Positions 44,708-53,935 are shown, counted from the first letter of the stretch. The stretch is DNA of 64,000 nucleotides from Intestinimonas aquisgranensis (GCA_020687605.1 JAJEQY010000005.1:1-64000), one strand, 5' to 3'. The notes: a model not told the origin generated them from the sequence alone. Translations and numbers: made by a program.

Positions 44708-45229
44708 TTACACCTTCTCAGGGGCGGGGTAATCCACGCCGAAGGTCTCCACGGTCATGGACTTGATACGCTGATCCTCCAGCGGCTTATCCATGTAGTT
44801 CCGCTTGGCATTCACGATGGCATCGGCCACGTCCATACCCTCGACGACCTTGCCGAAGGAGGCATACTGGCCGTCCAGATGGGGCGCCTCCTCCACCATG
44901 ATGAAGAACTGGCTGCCGGCGGAGTTGGGGCTCATGGCACGGGCCATGGACAGCACACCCCGCTCGTGCTTCAGCTCGTTCTTGAAGCCGTTTCCGGTGA
45001 ACTCACCCTTGATGGAATAGCCCGGGCCGCCCATGCCGGTGCCCTGGGGGCAGCCGCCCTGGATCATAAAGCCGGGGATCACGCGGTGAAAGATCAGCCC
45101 GTCATAGAAGCCGGACTGGACCAGGCTCACAAAGTTGTTGACCGTATTGGGTGCCACCTCAGGATAGAGCTCGGCCACCATCTTTCCGCCGTTCTCCATC
45201 TCGATGGTCACGATGGGATTCTGAGCCAT
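44708..45229 (-). CDS. ppiB: Cyclophilin-type peptidyl-prolyl isomerase
   Basis: 173 residues, single cyclophilin domain with no signal peptide, hence cytoplasmic. Signature residues are present: LIFHRVIPGFMIQGGCPQGTG, then RGVLSMARAMSPNSAGSQFFI and FGKVVEGMDVADAI. It catalyses proline cis-trans isomerisation in protein folding. The ATG at 45229 follows AGGAGTG. It lies just upstream of ssrA on the same strand. Confidence 0.93.
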   Translation of the reverse strand: MAQNPIVTIEMENGGKMVAELYPEVAPNTVNNFVSLVQSGFYDGLIFHRVIPGFMIQGGCPQGTGMGGPGYSIKGEFTGNGFKNELKHERGVLSMARAMSPNSAGSQFFIMVEEAPHLDGQYASFGKVVEGMDVADAIVNAKRNYMDKPLEDQRIKSMTVETFGVDYPAPEKV

Positions 45230-45516
45230 GGGAAAACACTCCTATTACAATAAATTTGGACAAGGAAGCCGGGCAGCCAGTCCGGTTTCCCCTCCATCTC
45301 GTGCCTAAGCTACAATAAGAGGAGCAACTGGCTGACCATTCACTCCTTGGGCTTCTATGTCCGTTAGAAAGACTGTCAGCCATCCTCTTGTTGCAGCGTT
45401 CGATTTGAGCAGGTTGAGCCACCGGATGCCGGAGAGTTCGTGTCACCCAATAGATTGAATCGGCAGCGAGAAAAGATGGATTCCGGTTGCAGATTCGTTG
45501 TATTGGAGGAATGTGG
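45230..45516. ncRNA. IS110 left-end region, likely to encode the bridge RNA
   Basis: 287 non-coding bases between the ppiB start and the recombinase start. IS110-group elements carry a structured guide (bridge) RNA in the non-coding stretch upstream of the recombinase, and this gap has the right position and size. The exact RNA ends and the IS boundary were not resolved by eye, and the first bases belong to the ppiB leader. Confidence 0.4.
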
Positions 45517-46725
45517 ATGAACTGCGTTGGCATCGATATTTCCAAAGGAAAAAGCATGATCGCCGTCATGCGGCCCTTCGGAGAGGTGGTAGTCTCACCC
45601 TTTGAGGTACTTCACACCGACAGCGGACTGAGTAAGCTGGCAAGGCTGCTCAAAAGTCTGGACGGTGAGACCCGTGTGGTGATGGAGTCCACGGGCAATT
45701 ACCACGCGCCGGTGGCCTGGCTGCTCCACGACGCGGGGCTTTATGTCTCCGTAGTCAATGCAATGCTGGTGCATGACTATGGGAACAACAGTTTAAGACG
45801 GGCCAAGACTGACAAGAAGGATGCCGTGAAGCTGGCCAACTACGGCCTTGACCACTGGCTCACGCTACCGAGATATGTCCCGGAGGAAGATACCCGGCTC
45901 ATGCTGAAGTCTTGCTACCGGCAGTACCAGCAGTATTCCAAAGTGCGGACCATGCTGAAGAACAACCTGATTTCCCTCCTGGACACCGCTTTCCCGGACG
46001 CAAACCGCCTGTTTACCAGTCCGCCCCGCGCCGACGGCAGCGAGAAATGGGTGGACTTTGTAGCTGCTTTTTGGCACTGCGAGTGCGTCTGCGGCCTGTC
46101 TGAGAAGGCCTTTACCGCCAAGTACCAGAAATGGTGCAAAAAGCACGGCTACAATTTCAGCGAAGATAAGGCGCTGGACATTTACGCTTCCGCCTGTGGA
46201 CACTTCGGTGTCATGCCCAAAACGGATACCGCAAAACTTTTGGTAGAACAGGCCATTTCTCAACTCCGGGCAACTTCCGCCGCGTTAGCTGCTCTTAAGC
46301 AGGAGATGCAGTCTCTGGCGGCTTCTCTGCCGGAGTATCCTGTGGTGATGGAGATGTTTGGTGTTGGCCCCGCGCTCGGCCCCCAACTCATGGCTGAAAT
46401 TGGCGATGTGCGCCGTTTTCATTCCAAGAAAGCGCTGGTGGCCTTTGCAGGCATTGACGCCCCTCCTTACCAATCCGGCCAAATGGATATTCGTAGCCGC
46501 AGCATTTCCAAGCGGGGATCTGCCTCGCTGCGCAGAACGCTTTTTCTGGTGATGGGCGTTCTCCTGCAATGCGCTCCAATGGATGAGCCGGTCTACCAGT
46601 TCATGAACAAGAAACGCTCTGAGGGCAAGCCCTACCGTGTCTACATGATGGCCTCCGCCAACAAGTTCCTGCGCATTTACTATGCTTCTGTGAAAGCCTA
46701 CTTGGATTCTCTGGAACACGACTGA
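45517..46725 (+). CDS. IS110-family DEDD recombinase (transposase)
   Basis: 402 residues from the ATG at 45517 (GGAGGA six bases upstream). The N-terminal RuvC-like DEDD domain starts MNCVGIDISKGKSMIAV and includes MESTGNYHAP and RRAKTDKKDAVKLA. The C-terminal Tnp2 domain has MFGVGPALGPQLMAEIGDVRRF, ALVAFAGIDAPPYQSG and KRGSASLRRTLF with the conserved serine. The gene is intact. It acts with a guide RNA to move the element without terminal inverted repeats. It sits between ppiB and smpB. Confidence 0.93.
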   Translation: MNCVGIDISKGKSMIAVMRPFGEVVVSPFEVLHTDSGLSKLARLLKSLDGETRVVMESTGNYHAPVAWLLHDAGLYVSVVNAMLVHDYGNNSLRRAKTDKKDAVKLANYGLDHWLTLPRYVPEEDTRLMLKSCYRQYQQYSKVRTMLKNNLISLLDTAFPDANRLFTSPPRADGSEKWVDFVAAFWHCECVCGLSEKAFTAKYQKWCKKHGYNFSEDKALDIYASACGHFGVMPKTDTAKLLVEQAISQLRATSAALAALKQEMQSLAASLPEYPVVMEMFGVGPALGPQLMAEIGDVRRFHSKKALVAFAGIDAPPYQSGQMDIRSRSISKRGSASLRRTLFLVMGVLLQCAPMDEPVYQFMNKKRSEGKPYRVYMMASANKFLRIYYASVKAYLDSLEHD

Positions 46726-46898
46726 TTTCCCAGCGTTATACCATCTGGCTGGCCGCCGTTTTAATTTTGAAACGCTCAGCGGCTTGATTTTGTGTTGCCT
46801 TTTTTGCTTCTCTAAAAATCTGAAATTTCTACTTGACTTTTATTAGCAGGTCTTTCAAATCAGGGTACAGGACATCATCCTGCCCCCATGTCGCTTTT
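46726..46898. other. IS110 right end and smpB downstream gap
   Basis: 173 bases after the recombinase stop. They should hold the right end of the IS and the 3' flank of smpB. No inverted repeat or terminator was found, as expected for IS110 ends. Confidence 0.4.
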
Positions 46899-47366
46899 TC
46901 AATAACGGCTGCGGTCCTTCCGGGCCCGGTCTATCTCCCGCTTGGCATCCCGGGCGGCGGCGGCGTCCCGCTTGTCGTAGAGCTTTTTACCTTTGCACAG
47001 GCCCACTTCCAGCTTGATGCGGGGACCTTTGAAGTAGACCGACAGAGGCACCAGCGCGTAGCCGTCCTGCTTCACCTTGGCGAAAAGCCGCAGGATCTCC
47101 CGCTTGTGCATGAGCAGACGGCGAGGCCGCAGGGGGTCACGGTTAAAGATATTCCCCTTCTCATAGGGGCTCACGTGCATGCCGTGGACCACCATCTGCC
47201 CGTCCTTGATGATGCAGAAGGCGTCCTTCAGGTTCACATTGCCCATACGGATGGACTTGACTTCCGTGCCGCACAGCTCGATGCCGGCCTCGTATTTGTC
47301 CTCCACGAAATAGTCGTGATAGGCCTTCCGATTGGAGGCGATAAGTTTGACCGGGGCGTGATCCAT
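46899..47366 (-). CDS. smpB: SsrA-binding protein
   Basis: 155 residues of normal length. It shows NRKAYHDYFVEDKYEAGIELCGTEVKSIRMGNVNLKDAF at the N-terminus, the KLEVGLCKGKKLYDKRD core and the basic tail RDAKREIDRARK that enters the decoding site. It binds tmRNA (ssrA, 2.4 kb away on the same strand) for trans-translation. AAAGGAGG precedes the ATG. Confidence 0.96.
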   Translation of the reverse strand: MDHAPVKLIASNRKAYHDYFVEDKYEAGIELCGTEVKSIRMGNVNLKDAFCIIKDGQMVVHGMHVSPYEKGNIFNRDPLRPRRLLMHKREILRLFAKVKQDGYALVPLSVYFKGPRIKLEVGLCKGKKLYDKRDAAAARDAKREIDRARKDRSRY

Positions 47367-47432
47367 GGCGCGCCTCCTTTCTCAGGACTGGAAAATGATT
47401 ATACCACACTTCCATGCGATTTAAAAGCAGAA

Positions 47433-47468
47433 CTTTGCCCCGGCCAGCTTTTTTCCGGCCGGGGCAAG
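47433..47468 (-). terminator. Terminator of the Big2-domain protein gene
   Basis: CTTTGCCCCGGCC pairs with GGCCGGGGCAAG. In the minus direction the stem is followed by AGTTCTGCTTTT. It separates this gene from smpB. Confidence 0.65.
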
Positions 47469-47480
47469 TCTGTTTCAAGC

Positions 47481-48470
47481 TCAGAAATCGCAGCGGACGA
47501 TACACTCCAGGGTCTTGCCGTCCACGGTACAGGTGATGGTGGTGTTTCCCTCGCCCACCGCAGTGACGGTGCCGTCGCCGGAAATGGTGGCCACAGAGGT
47601 GTTGCCGATGTGCCAGGTAGGCGTGGAAGAGGTCCCGGACACCTTCATCTGGAACTTCTCACCGGCGCTCTGAAGCGTGAAGTCGGTACGGTTGAGGCTC
47701 AGGGAGCCGGTACTGGCGGTGGAGCTGGAGGAACTGCCGGCGTTGGAGAAGCTGCACCGCACAGTGCAGGTCTGTGTGGTACCATCCCCCATGGTGGCGG
47801 TGATGGTGGTACTGCCGTTCTTGGTACCGTGGGTGACCAGGCCGGTATCGTCCACGGTGGCCACGTCGGGATCGCTGCTGCTCCAGGTGATGGTGCCGGT
47901 GGCGCCGTCAGGCTGGAAGGTGACAGTAAGCCGCACCGGGTCGGGGTAGTTGTCATTCATAGTGAAGTCTTCCCGGCTCAGAGTAAAGCCAGTGGCCGTC
48001 TGCCCGGCGGGAACGGTGGGCTCCGGCGCGGTGGTATCCTCGGGCGCAGTGGTGTCCTCGGGGAGGGCACTGTCCGTGGGCAACGGTGTCTCATCAACGC
48101 CCTGCGTAGTGGTCACGGGTGCGGTGTCCTCCGGCAGCTGGTTCATCTCCCCCCGGTTCACCAGGGGCATGATCTGGGTCACCACGATCCAGATGGCGGC
48201 GGCGATAATGACCAGAGGCACCACCGTGCCCACGATGCGCAGCGGCGTCCAGGGTTCCCCCCGCCGTCCACCGGCCAGCCTGCGGCCCCCTCGTCCCTCC
48301 CGGGACTCCTCCTCGTCTATATCATCCAGGTGCTCCCCGGACTGACGCTTCTCCTCCTCTGCCTTTTCATCGCAGAAAGGGCAGCGTTTATATGTTACAG
48401 AATAATCCTCACCGCAATTCGGACAGCGGATAACGGCTGATCGAGTGCCAGTGCCACGCTTATTGGCCAT
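47481..48470 (-). CDS. Zinc-ribbon, membrane-anchored Big2-domain protein
   Basis: 329 residues. An N-terminal zinc ribbon (CPNCGEDY...CPFCDEKA), acidic and basic linker, and one transmembrane helix at about 80-100 (VVPLVIIAAAIWIVV) are followed by a Thr/Pro-rich spacer. Two bacterial Ig-like group 2 domains lie at about 150-250 and 255-329, each with an ITWSSSDPDVATV-type core. The domains would be outside the cell. It is probably a cell-envelope protein. The divergent gene is the AAA protein at 48676. Confidence 0.85.
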   Translation of the reverse strand: MANKRGTGTRSAVIRCPNCGEDYSVTYKRCPFCDEKAEEEKRQSGEHLDDIDEEESREGRGGRRLAGGRRGEPWTPLRIVGTVVPLVIIAAAIWIVVTQIMPLVNRGEMNQLPEDTAPVTTTQGVDETPLPTDSALPEDTTAPEDTTAPEPTVPAGQTATGFTLSREDFTMNDNYPDPVRLTVTFQPDGATGTITWSSSDPDVATVDDTGLVTHGTKNGSTTITATMGDGTTQTCTVRCSFSNAGSSSSSTASTGSLSLNRTDFTLQSAGEKFQMKVSGTSSTPTWHIGNTSVATISGDGTVTAVGEGNTTITCTVDGKTLECIVRCDF

Positions 48471-48599
48471 ATACTATGATCCCCCTTGGTCTTTCTCTGA
48501 TCGCATGTCATGTATATAGTACATGTTTCGTTGAAAATCGTCAACCTTACGTTGGAAGAAATAATGGAATGTTTACAATTTTATGTCGACCACTCAGGC

Positions 48600-48628
48600 T
48601 TGACCACGCCCTGAGACATGCCTATAAT
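48600..48628 (+). promoter_or_regulatory. Consensus promoter of the AAA protein gene
   Basis: TTGACC (48600-48605), 17-base spacer, TATAAT (48623-48628), about 47 bases before the start codon. Confidence 0.85.
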
Positions 48629-48675
48629 GTAGTGGTATCACTGATTTCTATGGTGACAGGAAAGGATGTGGCGGC

Positions 48676-50103
48676 GTGAAGGACGCGATGACGGCCCAAG
48701 CCATGCACAAGCAATACAGCGATGGGGTGACCGCTTTCCGGCAGCACATCGCCAACCCGGCCATGCGGCAGATGTTCAACACCTGTGCCGACGAGTTCCT
48801 CCGCCAATGTGCCCTTGGCGTCTGGCAGGCTGACGGCGGCGCCGTCACCCCGCAGCACGTGGAGTGGTACAACGCCATCTACTGTAAGGGTAACCCTGTC
48901 CCCTCCGCGCTCTTTTGGGAGCTGAGCACCGCCGTGGCCGAGTATCCCGGCTTTCAGCCCCCCGCCTTTTTCCGCAAAATGATGGACTACGACAAGGCCT
49001 ATCATCAGACCACCGCCCGGCGCTTTGTGGACCTGATGACCTTGATGCTCCTCCTCTTTGCCGCTGTGGACGGGGCGGTGAGCGATCGTGAGGCCGGTTT
49101 TGTCAATGCCTGCGCCGACACACTTTCCGCTCTGTGCGATCAGGGTGGTCTGGCCAATGAACACCCCCGCACCGACGCCGGAGACTTCGTCACCCGCCGG
49201 GGGAGCAGCCCCGCCCCTGCCGCCAAGGCGGCACCGGAGACTGCTTCTGAGAAAGAGACGGCTCAGCCCCCGGAAAAGTTGGAGGACCTGCTCTCCGAGC
49301 TGGACAGCCTGTGCGGTCTGGACAAGGTAAAACGGGATGTGAAGAGTCTCATCAACCTGGTGAAGGTCCGCAGACTCCGGGAGGAGCAGGGCCTGCCCGT
49401 CCCCCCCATGTCTCTCCATCTGGTCTTCATGGGCAATCCGGGCACCGGAAAGACCACTGTGGCCCGTCTGCTGGCCCGGATCTACCACTCCATCGGCGTC
49501 CTGCCCAAGGGCCAGCTGGTGGAGGTAGACCGCTCCGGCCTGGTGGCCGGCTTTGTGGGACAGACCGCCATCAAGACCAGTGAGGTCATCCAAAAAGCCC
49601 TGGGCGGTGTTCTCTTCATCGACGAGGCCTACGCCCTCTCCAGCCACGACAACGCCAACGACTTCGGCCGTGAGGCCATCGAGACCCTCCTCAAGGCCAT
49701 GGAGGACCATCGCTCCGACCTCATTGTTATCGTGGCTGGCTACACCGCCCTCATGGGAGATTTCATCCACGCCAACCCCGGCCTGGAGAGCCGCTTCAAC
49801 AAGTACTTCTATTTTGATGACTACAACGGCGAGCAGCTTTTCTCCATTTTTCAGTCCATGTGCGAGAAGAACGGATATACTCTAAGCAATGGCGGAGCAG
49901 AATATTGCAAATCGTATTTGAATTCTCTCTACGAGGAACGGGATGAAAACTTCGGCAACGCCCGTGACGTACGCAATCTCTTTGAGCGGGCGGTGGCCCG
50001 GCAGGCTGATCGGGTGGCCGGTCTGGCGTCTCCCACCCGGGAGCAGCTCATGGAGTTGGCTACAGCTGACCTGAAGGAGCCGGAATCAGAGGACAATCCA
50101 TGA
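48676..50103 (+). CDS. CbbX/SpoVK-type AAA+ ATPase
   Basis: 475 residues from a GTG at 48676 with AGGAAAGGA upstream. Residues 1-170 are a helical domain of unrecognised type. After a low-complexity linker, an AAA domain carries GLDKVKRDVKSLINLV, Walker A GNPGTGKTT, VGQTAIKTSEVIQKALGGVLFIDEAYAL (Walker B) and the GLESRFNKYFYF arginine region. The group includes SpoVK and Rubisco activase CbbX. Here it may remodel an unknown complex. Confidence 0.88.
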   Translation: MKDAMTAQAMHKQYSDGVTAFRQHIANPAMRQMFNTCADEFLRQCALGVWQADGGAVTPQHVEWYNAIYCKGNPVPSALFWELSTAVAEYPGFQPPAFFRKMMDYDKAYHQTTARRFVDLMTLMLLLFAAVDGAVSDREAGFVNACADTLSALCDQGGLANEHPRTDAGDFVTRRGSSPAPAAKAAPETASEKETAQPPEKLEDLLSELDSLCGLDKVKRDVKSLINLVKVRRLREEQGLPVPPMSLHLVFMGNPGTGKTTVARLLARIYHSIGVLPKGQLVEVDRSGLVAGFVGQTAIKTSEVIQKALGGVLFIDEAYALSSHDNANDFGREAIETLLKAMEDHRSDLIVIVAGYTALMGDFIHANPGLESRFNKYFYFDDYNGEQLFSIFQSMCEKNGYTLSNGGAEYCKSYLNSLYEERDENFGNARDVRNLFERAVARQADRVAGLASPTREQLMELATADLKEPESEDNP

Positions 50104-50150
50104 ATCTCGCGGTTTACAAAATCTTTTCAAAAAAATTTTTTTAAAACCCC

Positions 50151-50179
50151 TTTACAAATCCCCTGCAAAGTGGTATAGT
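50151..50179 (+). promoter_or_regulatory. Promoter of the rubrerythrin-rubredoxin pair
   Basis: TTTACA (50151-50156), 17-base spacer, TATAGT (50174-50179), then a 77-base leader. Confidence 0.78.
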
Positions 50180-50256
50180 ATGGGCAGTTCAGAAAGCAGT
50201 AATAATTCCTATTAGCGAATATATACAAATTCTTTTTGACTGGAGGACTTTGACTT

Positions 50257-50799
50257 ATGAAGAAGTTTGTTTGCACCGTCTGTGGTTATGTGTACGAGGG
50301 CGAGACCGCTCCCGAGAAGTGCCCCCTCTGCGGCGCTCCCGCTGAGAAGTTCAAGGAGCAGGCCGGTGAGAAGACCTGGGCTGCCGAGCACGTGGTGGGC
50401 GTGGCTCAGGGCGCTCCTGAGGAGATCCTGCAGGGCCTGCGCGAGAACTTCGCCGGCGAGTGCTCTGAGGTCGGTATGTACCTGGCCATGGCCCGTGTGG
50501 CTCACCGCGAGGGTTACCCCGAGATCGGCCTGTACTGGGAGAAGGCCGCCTATGAGGAGGCTGAGCACGCTGCCAAGTTCGCCGAGCTGCTGGGCGAGGT
50601 CGTGACCGACTCCACCAAGAAGAACCTGGAGATGCGTGTGGACGCCGAGAACGGCGCTACCGCCGGCAAGTTCGAGCTGGCCAAGAAGGCCAAGGAGCTG
50701 AACCTGGACGCCATCCACGACACCGTGCACGAGATGGCTCGCGATGAGGCCCGTCACGGCAAGGCTTTCGAGGGCCTGCTGAAGCGTTACTTCGGCTAA
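50257..50799 (+). CDS. rbr: Rubrerythrin with N-terminal rubredoxin domain
   Basis: 180 residues. The N-terminal rubredoxin-like Fe site has FVCTVCGYVYEG and CPLCGAPAEKF. The remainder is a diiron four-helix bundle with ENFAGECSEVGMYLAMAR, YEEAEHAAKF and EMARDEARHGKAF. This reverse order (iron site first) is common in clostridia. It reduces hydrogen peroxide in anaerobes using electrons from rubredoxin, encoded 27 bases downstream. Codon use is strongly biased (GAG, AAG, GCC), consistent with high expression. Confidence 0.95.
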   Translation: MKKFVCTVCGYVYEGETAPEKCPLCGAPAEKFKEQAGEKTWAAEHVVGVAQGAPEEILQGLRENFAGECSEVGMYLAMARVAHREGYPEIGLYWEKAAYEEAEHAAKFAELLGEVVTDSTKKNLEMRVDAENGATAGKFELAKKAKELNLDAIHDTVHEMARDEARHGKAFEGLLKRYFG

Positions 50800-50826
50800 T
50801 TTTCACCGTCTACAAGGAGTACAGAC

Positions 50827-50982
50827 ATGGACAAGTATGTGTGCCCCTGCGGCTACGTCTATGACCCCGCTGTTGGCGATCCCGAGCACGGTATCGCCCC
50901 CGGCACCCCTTGGGAGGATGTTCCCGCGGATTGGGAGTGCCCCGTGTGCGGCTTGGGCAAGGACGTCTTTGAGAAGGAGTAA
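50827..50982 (+). CDS. Rubredoxin with a shortened first iron motif
   Basis: 51 residues, too short for many gene finders. ACAAGGAG precedes the ATG. The product keeps GYVYDPAVGDPEHGIAPGTPWEDVP and CPVCGLGKDVFEKE. The first iron loop reads C-P-C-G, with one residue between the cysteines where rubredoxins have two (CxxCG). All four cysteines remain. It is a small electron carrier, probably for rubrerythrin. Confidence 0.9.
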   Translation: MDKYVCPCGYVYDPAVGDPEHGIAPGTPWEDVPADWECPVCGLGKDVFEKE

Positions 50983-50994
50983 TTCCTGATATTT

Positions 50995-51030
50995 AACGGA
51001 GGAGACCGGAATTCCGGTCTCCTCCGTTTT
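50995..51030 (+). terminator. Terminator after rubredoxin
   Basis: AACGGAGGAGACCGG and its complement around AATT form a 15-bp stem with TT tail. Confidence 0.85.
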
Positions 51031-51069
51031 GCGTTTACTTTATTCGTGCATAAAGGACACGCAGTCCCA

Positions 51070-53022
51070 TCAGCTCATGCTCTCATACAGGCGGAGCATG
51101 GTGAGCATGCTCTGCTCTCTGGAGTAGCTGCCCTGGGGATCGAAGGCGTTGTCACCCACGCCGCCCATAATGCCGCTCCCCTGCATCTGCCCCACCGCGT
51201 CAAAAGCCCAGGAGGAGATGGCTGCGTTATCGGCAAAGGTGGGGGCCTGTGCTGCCAGCGGCCTGCCCATGGCTGCGGCCAGCCGCGAGAGCATGGTGGC
51301 CACCTGCTCCCGGGTGAGCGTGCCGTCCGGGCTGAAACGCCCCTCTCCCACGCCGGTTACTACGCCCAGGCCGGCCATCTTCTCCACGTTCTCATCGGTG
51401 GTGTCGGTAAAGGTGGTGCGCTGGGTAATCTCCATTCCGGTGACGGTTTCGTACAGCTCCACGGCCAGGGCGCAGAACTCCGCCCGGGTGGCGGCCTGGG
51501 TGTACTTGCCCTGCAAACTTTCGGGCACAATACCGGCGGCGATGGCGGTATTCACCTGCTCCGCCGCCCAGGAGGAGGGCGCGTCAACACTGGGGTCCGC
51601 AGGGACGCTGGGCGCAGTGCCGCTGCCGGTCACCTGGCCGGTGGCGGCATTGTACACCGTTCCGGAGCCGGTGTAGGTGCCCTGGTGGACTTCCAGAACG
51701 TAGTACTCCTTGATTTGGTCAAAATCGCCTCCGCTGGGTCCGCTCCGGCTCATGGCCATCAGGGAGGCCCCGTCATGGAAATGATCCAGGTCGCAGCCCA
51801 CATAGTATCCCCTCTGGTACTGCCCCAGGCCCACATAGTAGGCCTCGGTCTTGACAAAATCCTTCAGTGCCGGGATGACTGTATTCCCACGGGCGTCCAC
51901 CACAATGGGGCGGTCCTCCTCGTCGTCGCTGCCGCTCCGAGTGCTCACTCCGCTGTCAAAGGGGCCGTAATCCTCACCGTGAGAGCCGCCGTCCACGCGG
52001 AACACCTCGTTTCCTTGGACATCCATGATCACCTCGGTCCGGTCAAACATGCCGGAACCCACGGAGACGGGGAGCAGGCTGTCATGGATGGATCTGGAAT
52101 GGTAGAGCAGCTTCACATAGGCGGGGGGCGCCGCGTCCAGAACGCCCGTCTGATTCCCATCGGTGTCAATGATCACATAGGCCGGATAAGTCCGACCACC
52201 CCGGGCGTCACGCAGGATGGCGTGGCCGTCGGCGGAGAAACAGCTGTCCCCCTCCGTGGTGAGGAGCATTAGTCCAAGGAAGTCTTCCTCATCATACCCG
52301 GAGGCTTCTCCCCGGTAAAGGGTAATGGCGGGCTGTCCCTTTTTATCCAGATAGCCCACAAAGTAGTCTCCCCCGTCCAGCTGCCCCTGGTAGGGGACCA
52401 GGCCGCAGTTGAAGCGGTCGCCAACGGCGCCGTTGATCGTGAGGACCGCAGTACCGGTGCTGTCGATGAACTGATACACCGTATCGCCGTCCTCGGTGAA
52501 GGCCGTGACCTTGGCCAAGCCATCGCTGAACGCATTGGCCTGTTTGAACTGTGCCGGGATCACCCGCTCGCCCTGAGCGTTCATATAACCGAACAGACCC
52601 ATCTCATCATCATAATAGACCGCCATTCCCTCGCTGAAGGGAAAGGCCATACTGTTCTGGAAGGTAGGTGGGTTCTCCCAGCCGGAGAGGTCCAGCAGGT
52701 TGCCCTCCGTATCTACATAGTTCATATACTCGACGGTCCGCCCCGTCAGATAACCAAAGTCGTCTACTTCCTCCGCACTGCGGTGCACAGCAATGTAGCC
52801 GTCATGGAAACAGTTCTCATCGGCGCTGGAATTGAGTTCCTTTGCCAGGGCCCAGCTCTCGCTGTTGTTTTTGATCTCCCAGGGGGTCACCGTGATATAC
52901 AATCCATCTCCCTGAAAGACATCCGGTATCTCATCCGGAGGGACATCTGCGGCGGAGGCTACAGGCATGAGTGCAATGGCCAGTCCGCAGGTCAGCAGCA
53001 AAGAAAAGATGCGTTTTTTCAT
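51070..53022 (-). CDS. Secreted WG-repeat protein with SLH domains
   Basis: 650 residues from the ATG at 53022, the start that gives a signal peptide (MKKRIFSLLLTCGLAIALMPVASAAD) with GGAGATAG upstream. The N-terminal half contains WG-type beta repeats (FGYMNAQGERVIPAQFKQANAFSDGLAKV). The C-terminal about 190 residues are surface-layer homology motifs (WAAEQVNTAIAAGIVP, GRFSPDGTLTREQVATML, DNAFDPQGSYSREQ). It would be exported and held on secondary wall polymer. The ligand is unknown. Confidence 0.88.
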   Translation of the reverse strand: MKKRIFSLLLTCGLAIALMPVASAADVPPDEIPDVFQGDGLYITVTPWEIKNNSESWALAKELNSSADENCFHDGYIAVHRSAEEVDDFGYLTGRTVEYMNYVDTEGNLLDLSGWENPPTFQNSMAFPFSEGMAVYYDDEMGLFGYMNAQGERVIPAQFKQANAFSDGLAKVTAFTEDGDTVYQFIDSTGTAVLTINGAVGDRFNCGLVPYQGQLDGGDYFVGYLDKKGQPAITLYRGEASGYDEEDFLGLMLLTTEGDSCFSADGHAILRDARGGRTYPAYVIIDTDGNQTGVLDAAPPAYVKLLYHSRSIHDSLLPVSVGSGMFDRTEVIMDVQGNEVFRVDGGSHGEDYGPFDSGVSTRSGSDDEEDRPIVVDARGNTVIPALKDFVKTEAYYVGLGQYQRGYYVGCDLDHFHDGASLMAMSRSGPSGGDFDQIKEYYVLEVHQGTYTGSGTVYNAATGQVTGSGTAPSVPADPSVDAPSSWAAEQVNTAIAAGIVPESLQGKYTQAATRAEFCALAVELYETVTGMEITQRTTFTDTTDENVEKMAGLGVVTGVGEGRFSPDGTLTREQVATMLSRLAAAMGRPLAAQAPTFADNAAISSWAFDAVGQMQGSGIMGGVGDNAFDPQGSYSREQSMLTMLRLYESMS

Positions 53023-53090
53023 GTTCTTTCTATCTCCTTCCCGATCTGTTTTGCACTTGGCGCGCAGCCAACGTCCCCGCCATACGCAAG

Positions 53091-53123
53091 GCCCTGGGGA
53101 TGACTTGGCGCCATCCCCAGGGC
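53091..53123 (-). terminator. Hairpin between SHOCT and SLH genes
   Basis: GCCCTGGGGATG pairs with CATCCCCAGGGC. No T tract follows in the minus direction, so this may be a weak terminator or processing site. Confidence 0.4.
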
Positions 53124-53134
53124 CCATCCTGGTG

Positions 53135-53935
53135 TTACAGCCCCAGCAGCTGCTTTTTCTTGGCGTCAAACTCCTCCTGGGTGATGACCCCCATGTCCAG
53201 CAGCTCCTTGAATTTTTTGATCTCGTCGGCGGCGGAGGTCTGCTGAACCACCGTGGCGGCGGCGTGGGTCCCGGACTTTGCCTCTCGTATCTTTTGATTC
53301 AGTATCTCCAGCACCTGCTCTGCCTTGGCAGTGATACGCCCGTCGCCCGCTTTGAGGGTGATTGTGTTCTCATCACTCACGGCGGAGAAGACTCCGCCCC
53401 GATCCTCCTTTCCGCCGGGCAGGGAGAACTGAAGATAACCGGCAGTGAGGGCAGGCTTTTTATACTGGACAGAGGTAATGTCTGTATAATAGATGGTCTT
53501 GTCGCCCTTGACGCCCATGGAGAGGGCGTTCAGCGCCCCCCGGTGGCTGATGACCACATGGTCCTCATAGAGATACAGGATGTCCTTGGCTCCTCCGTCC
53601 AGCACATCGAGAGGCTGTTCCACCGCCTGTGCCCGGGCCGCATCAGCCTCAGCCGACTCATAGGGGACAGTGGAAAGGACCTCCGCCTGGACAGCACCGG
53701 TGAGCCTGTTGTACTTGCACTGGATCTCGGTCACCATTCCGTCCTGGAGCGTGACCTTTCCCTTCATGGGATTGATCCCGCATTTCAGTACCAGAGTGCT
53801 CTCGCCGTCAAAGCGGATCTCTGCTGTTCCCTTCTGATCCACGGTACCCGCTTTCTCTCCGTTGAGCACGATGGTCACGATGCCGCCCGCAAGGAAGCCC
53901 TGGTTGAAACCATGAATGATTGCCTTTCCCGCCAT
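53135..53935 (-). CDS. DUF4429-like protein with C-terminal SHOCT domain
   Basis: 266 residues. Two beta-rich halves resemble tandem PH-like DUF4429 domains (VVISHRGALNALSMGVKGDKTIYYTDITSVQYKKPA). The end EIKKFKELLDMGVITQEEFDAKKKQLLGL is a SHOCT motif. It is cytoplasmic, with no signal or membrane helix. The role is unknown. It follows the zinc-ribbon protein on the same strand by 48 bases. Confidence 0.8.
   Translation of the reverse strand: MAGKAIIHGFNQGFLAGGIVTIVLNGEKAGTVDQKGTAEIRFDGESTLVLKCGINPMKGKVTLQDGMVTEIQCKYNRLTGAVQAEVLSTVPYESAEADAARAQAVEQPLDVLDGGAKDILYLYEDHVVISHRGALNALSMGVKGDKTIYYTDITSVQYKKPALTAGYLQFSLPGGKEDRGGVFSAVSDENTITLKAGDGRITAKAEQVLEILNQKIREAKSGTHAAATVVQQTSAADEIKKFKELLDMGVITQEEFDAKKKQLLGL

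Noticed and set aside
46833..48440. Long plus-strand open frame over smpB and the Big2 protein gene
   Set aside because: It is antisense to two well-supported genes, has a low-complexity Gly/His/Val-rich sequence, and reflects GC-rich codon use on the other strand.
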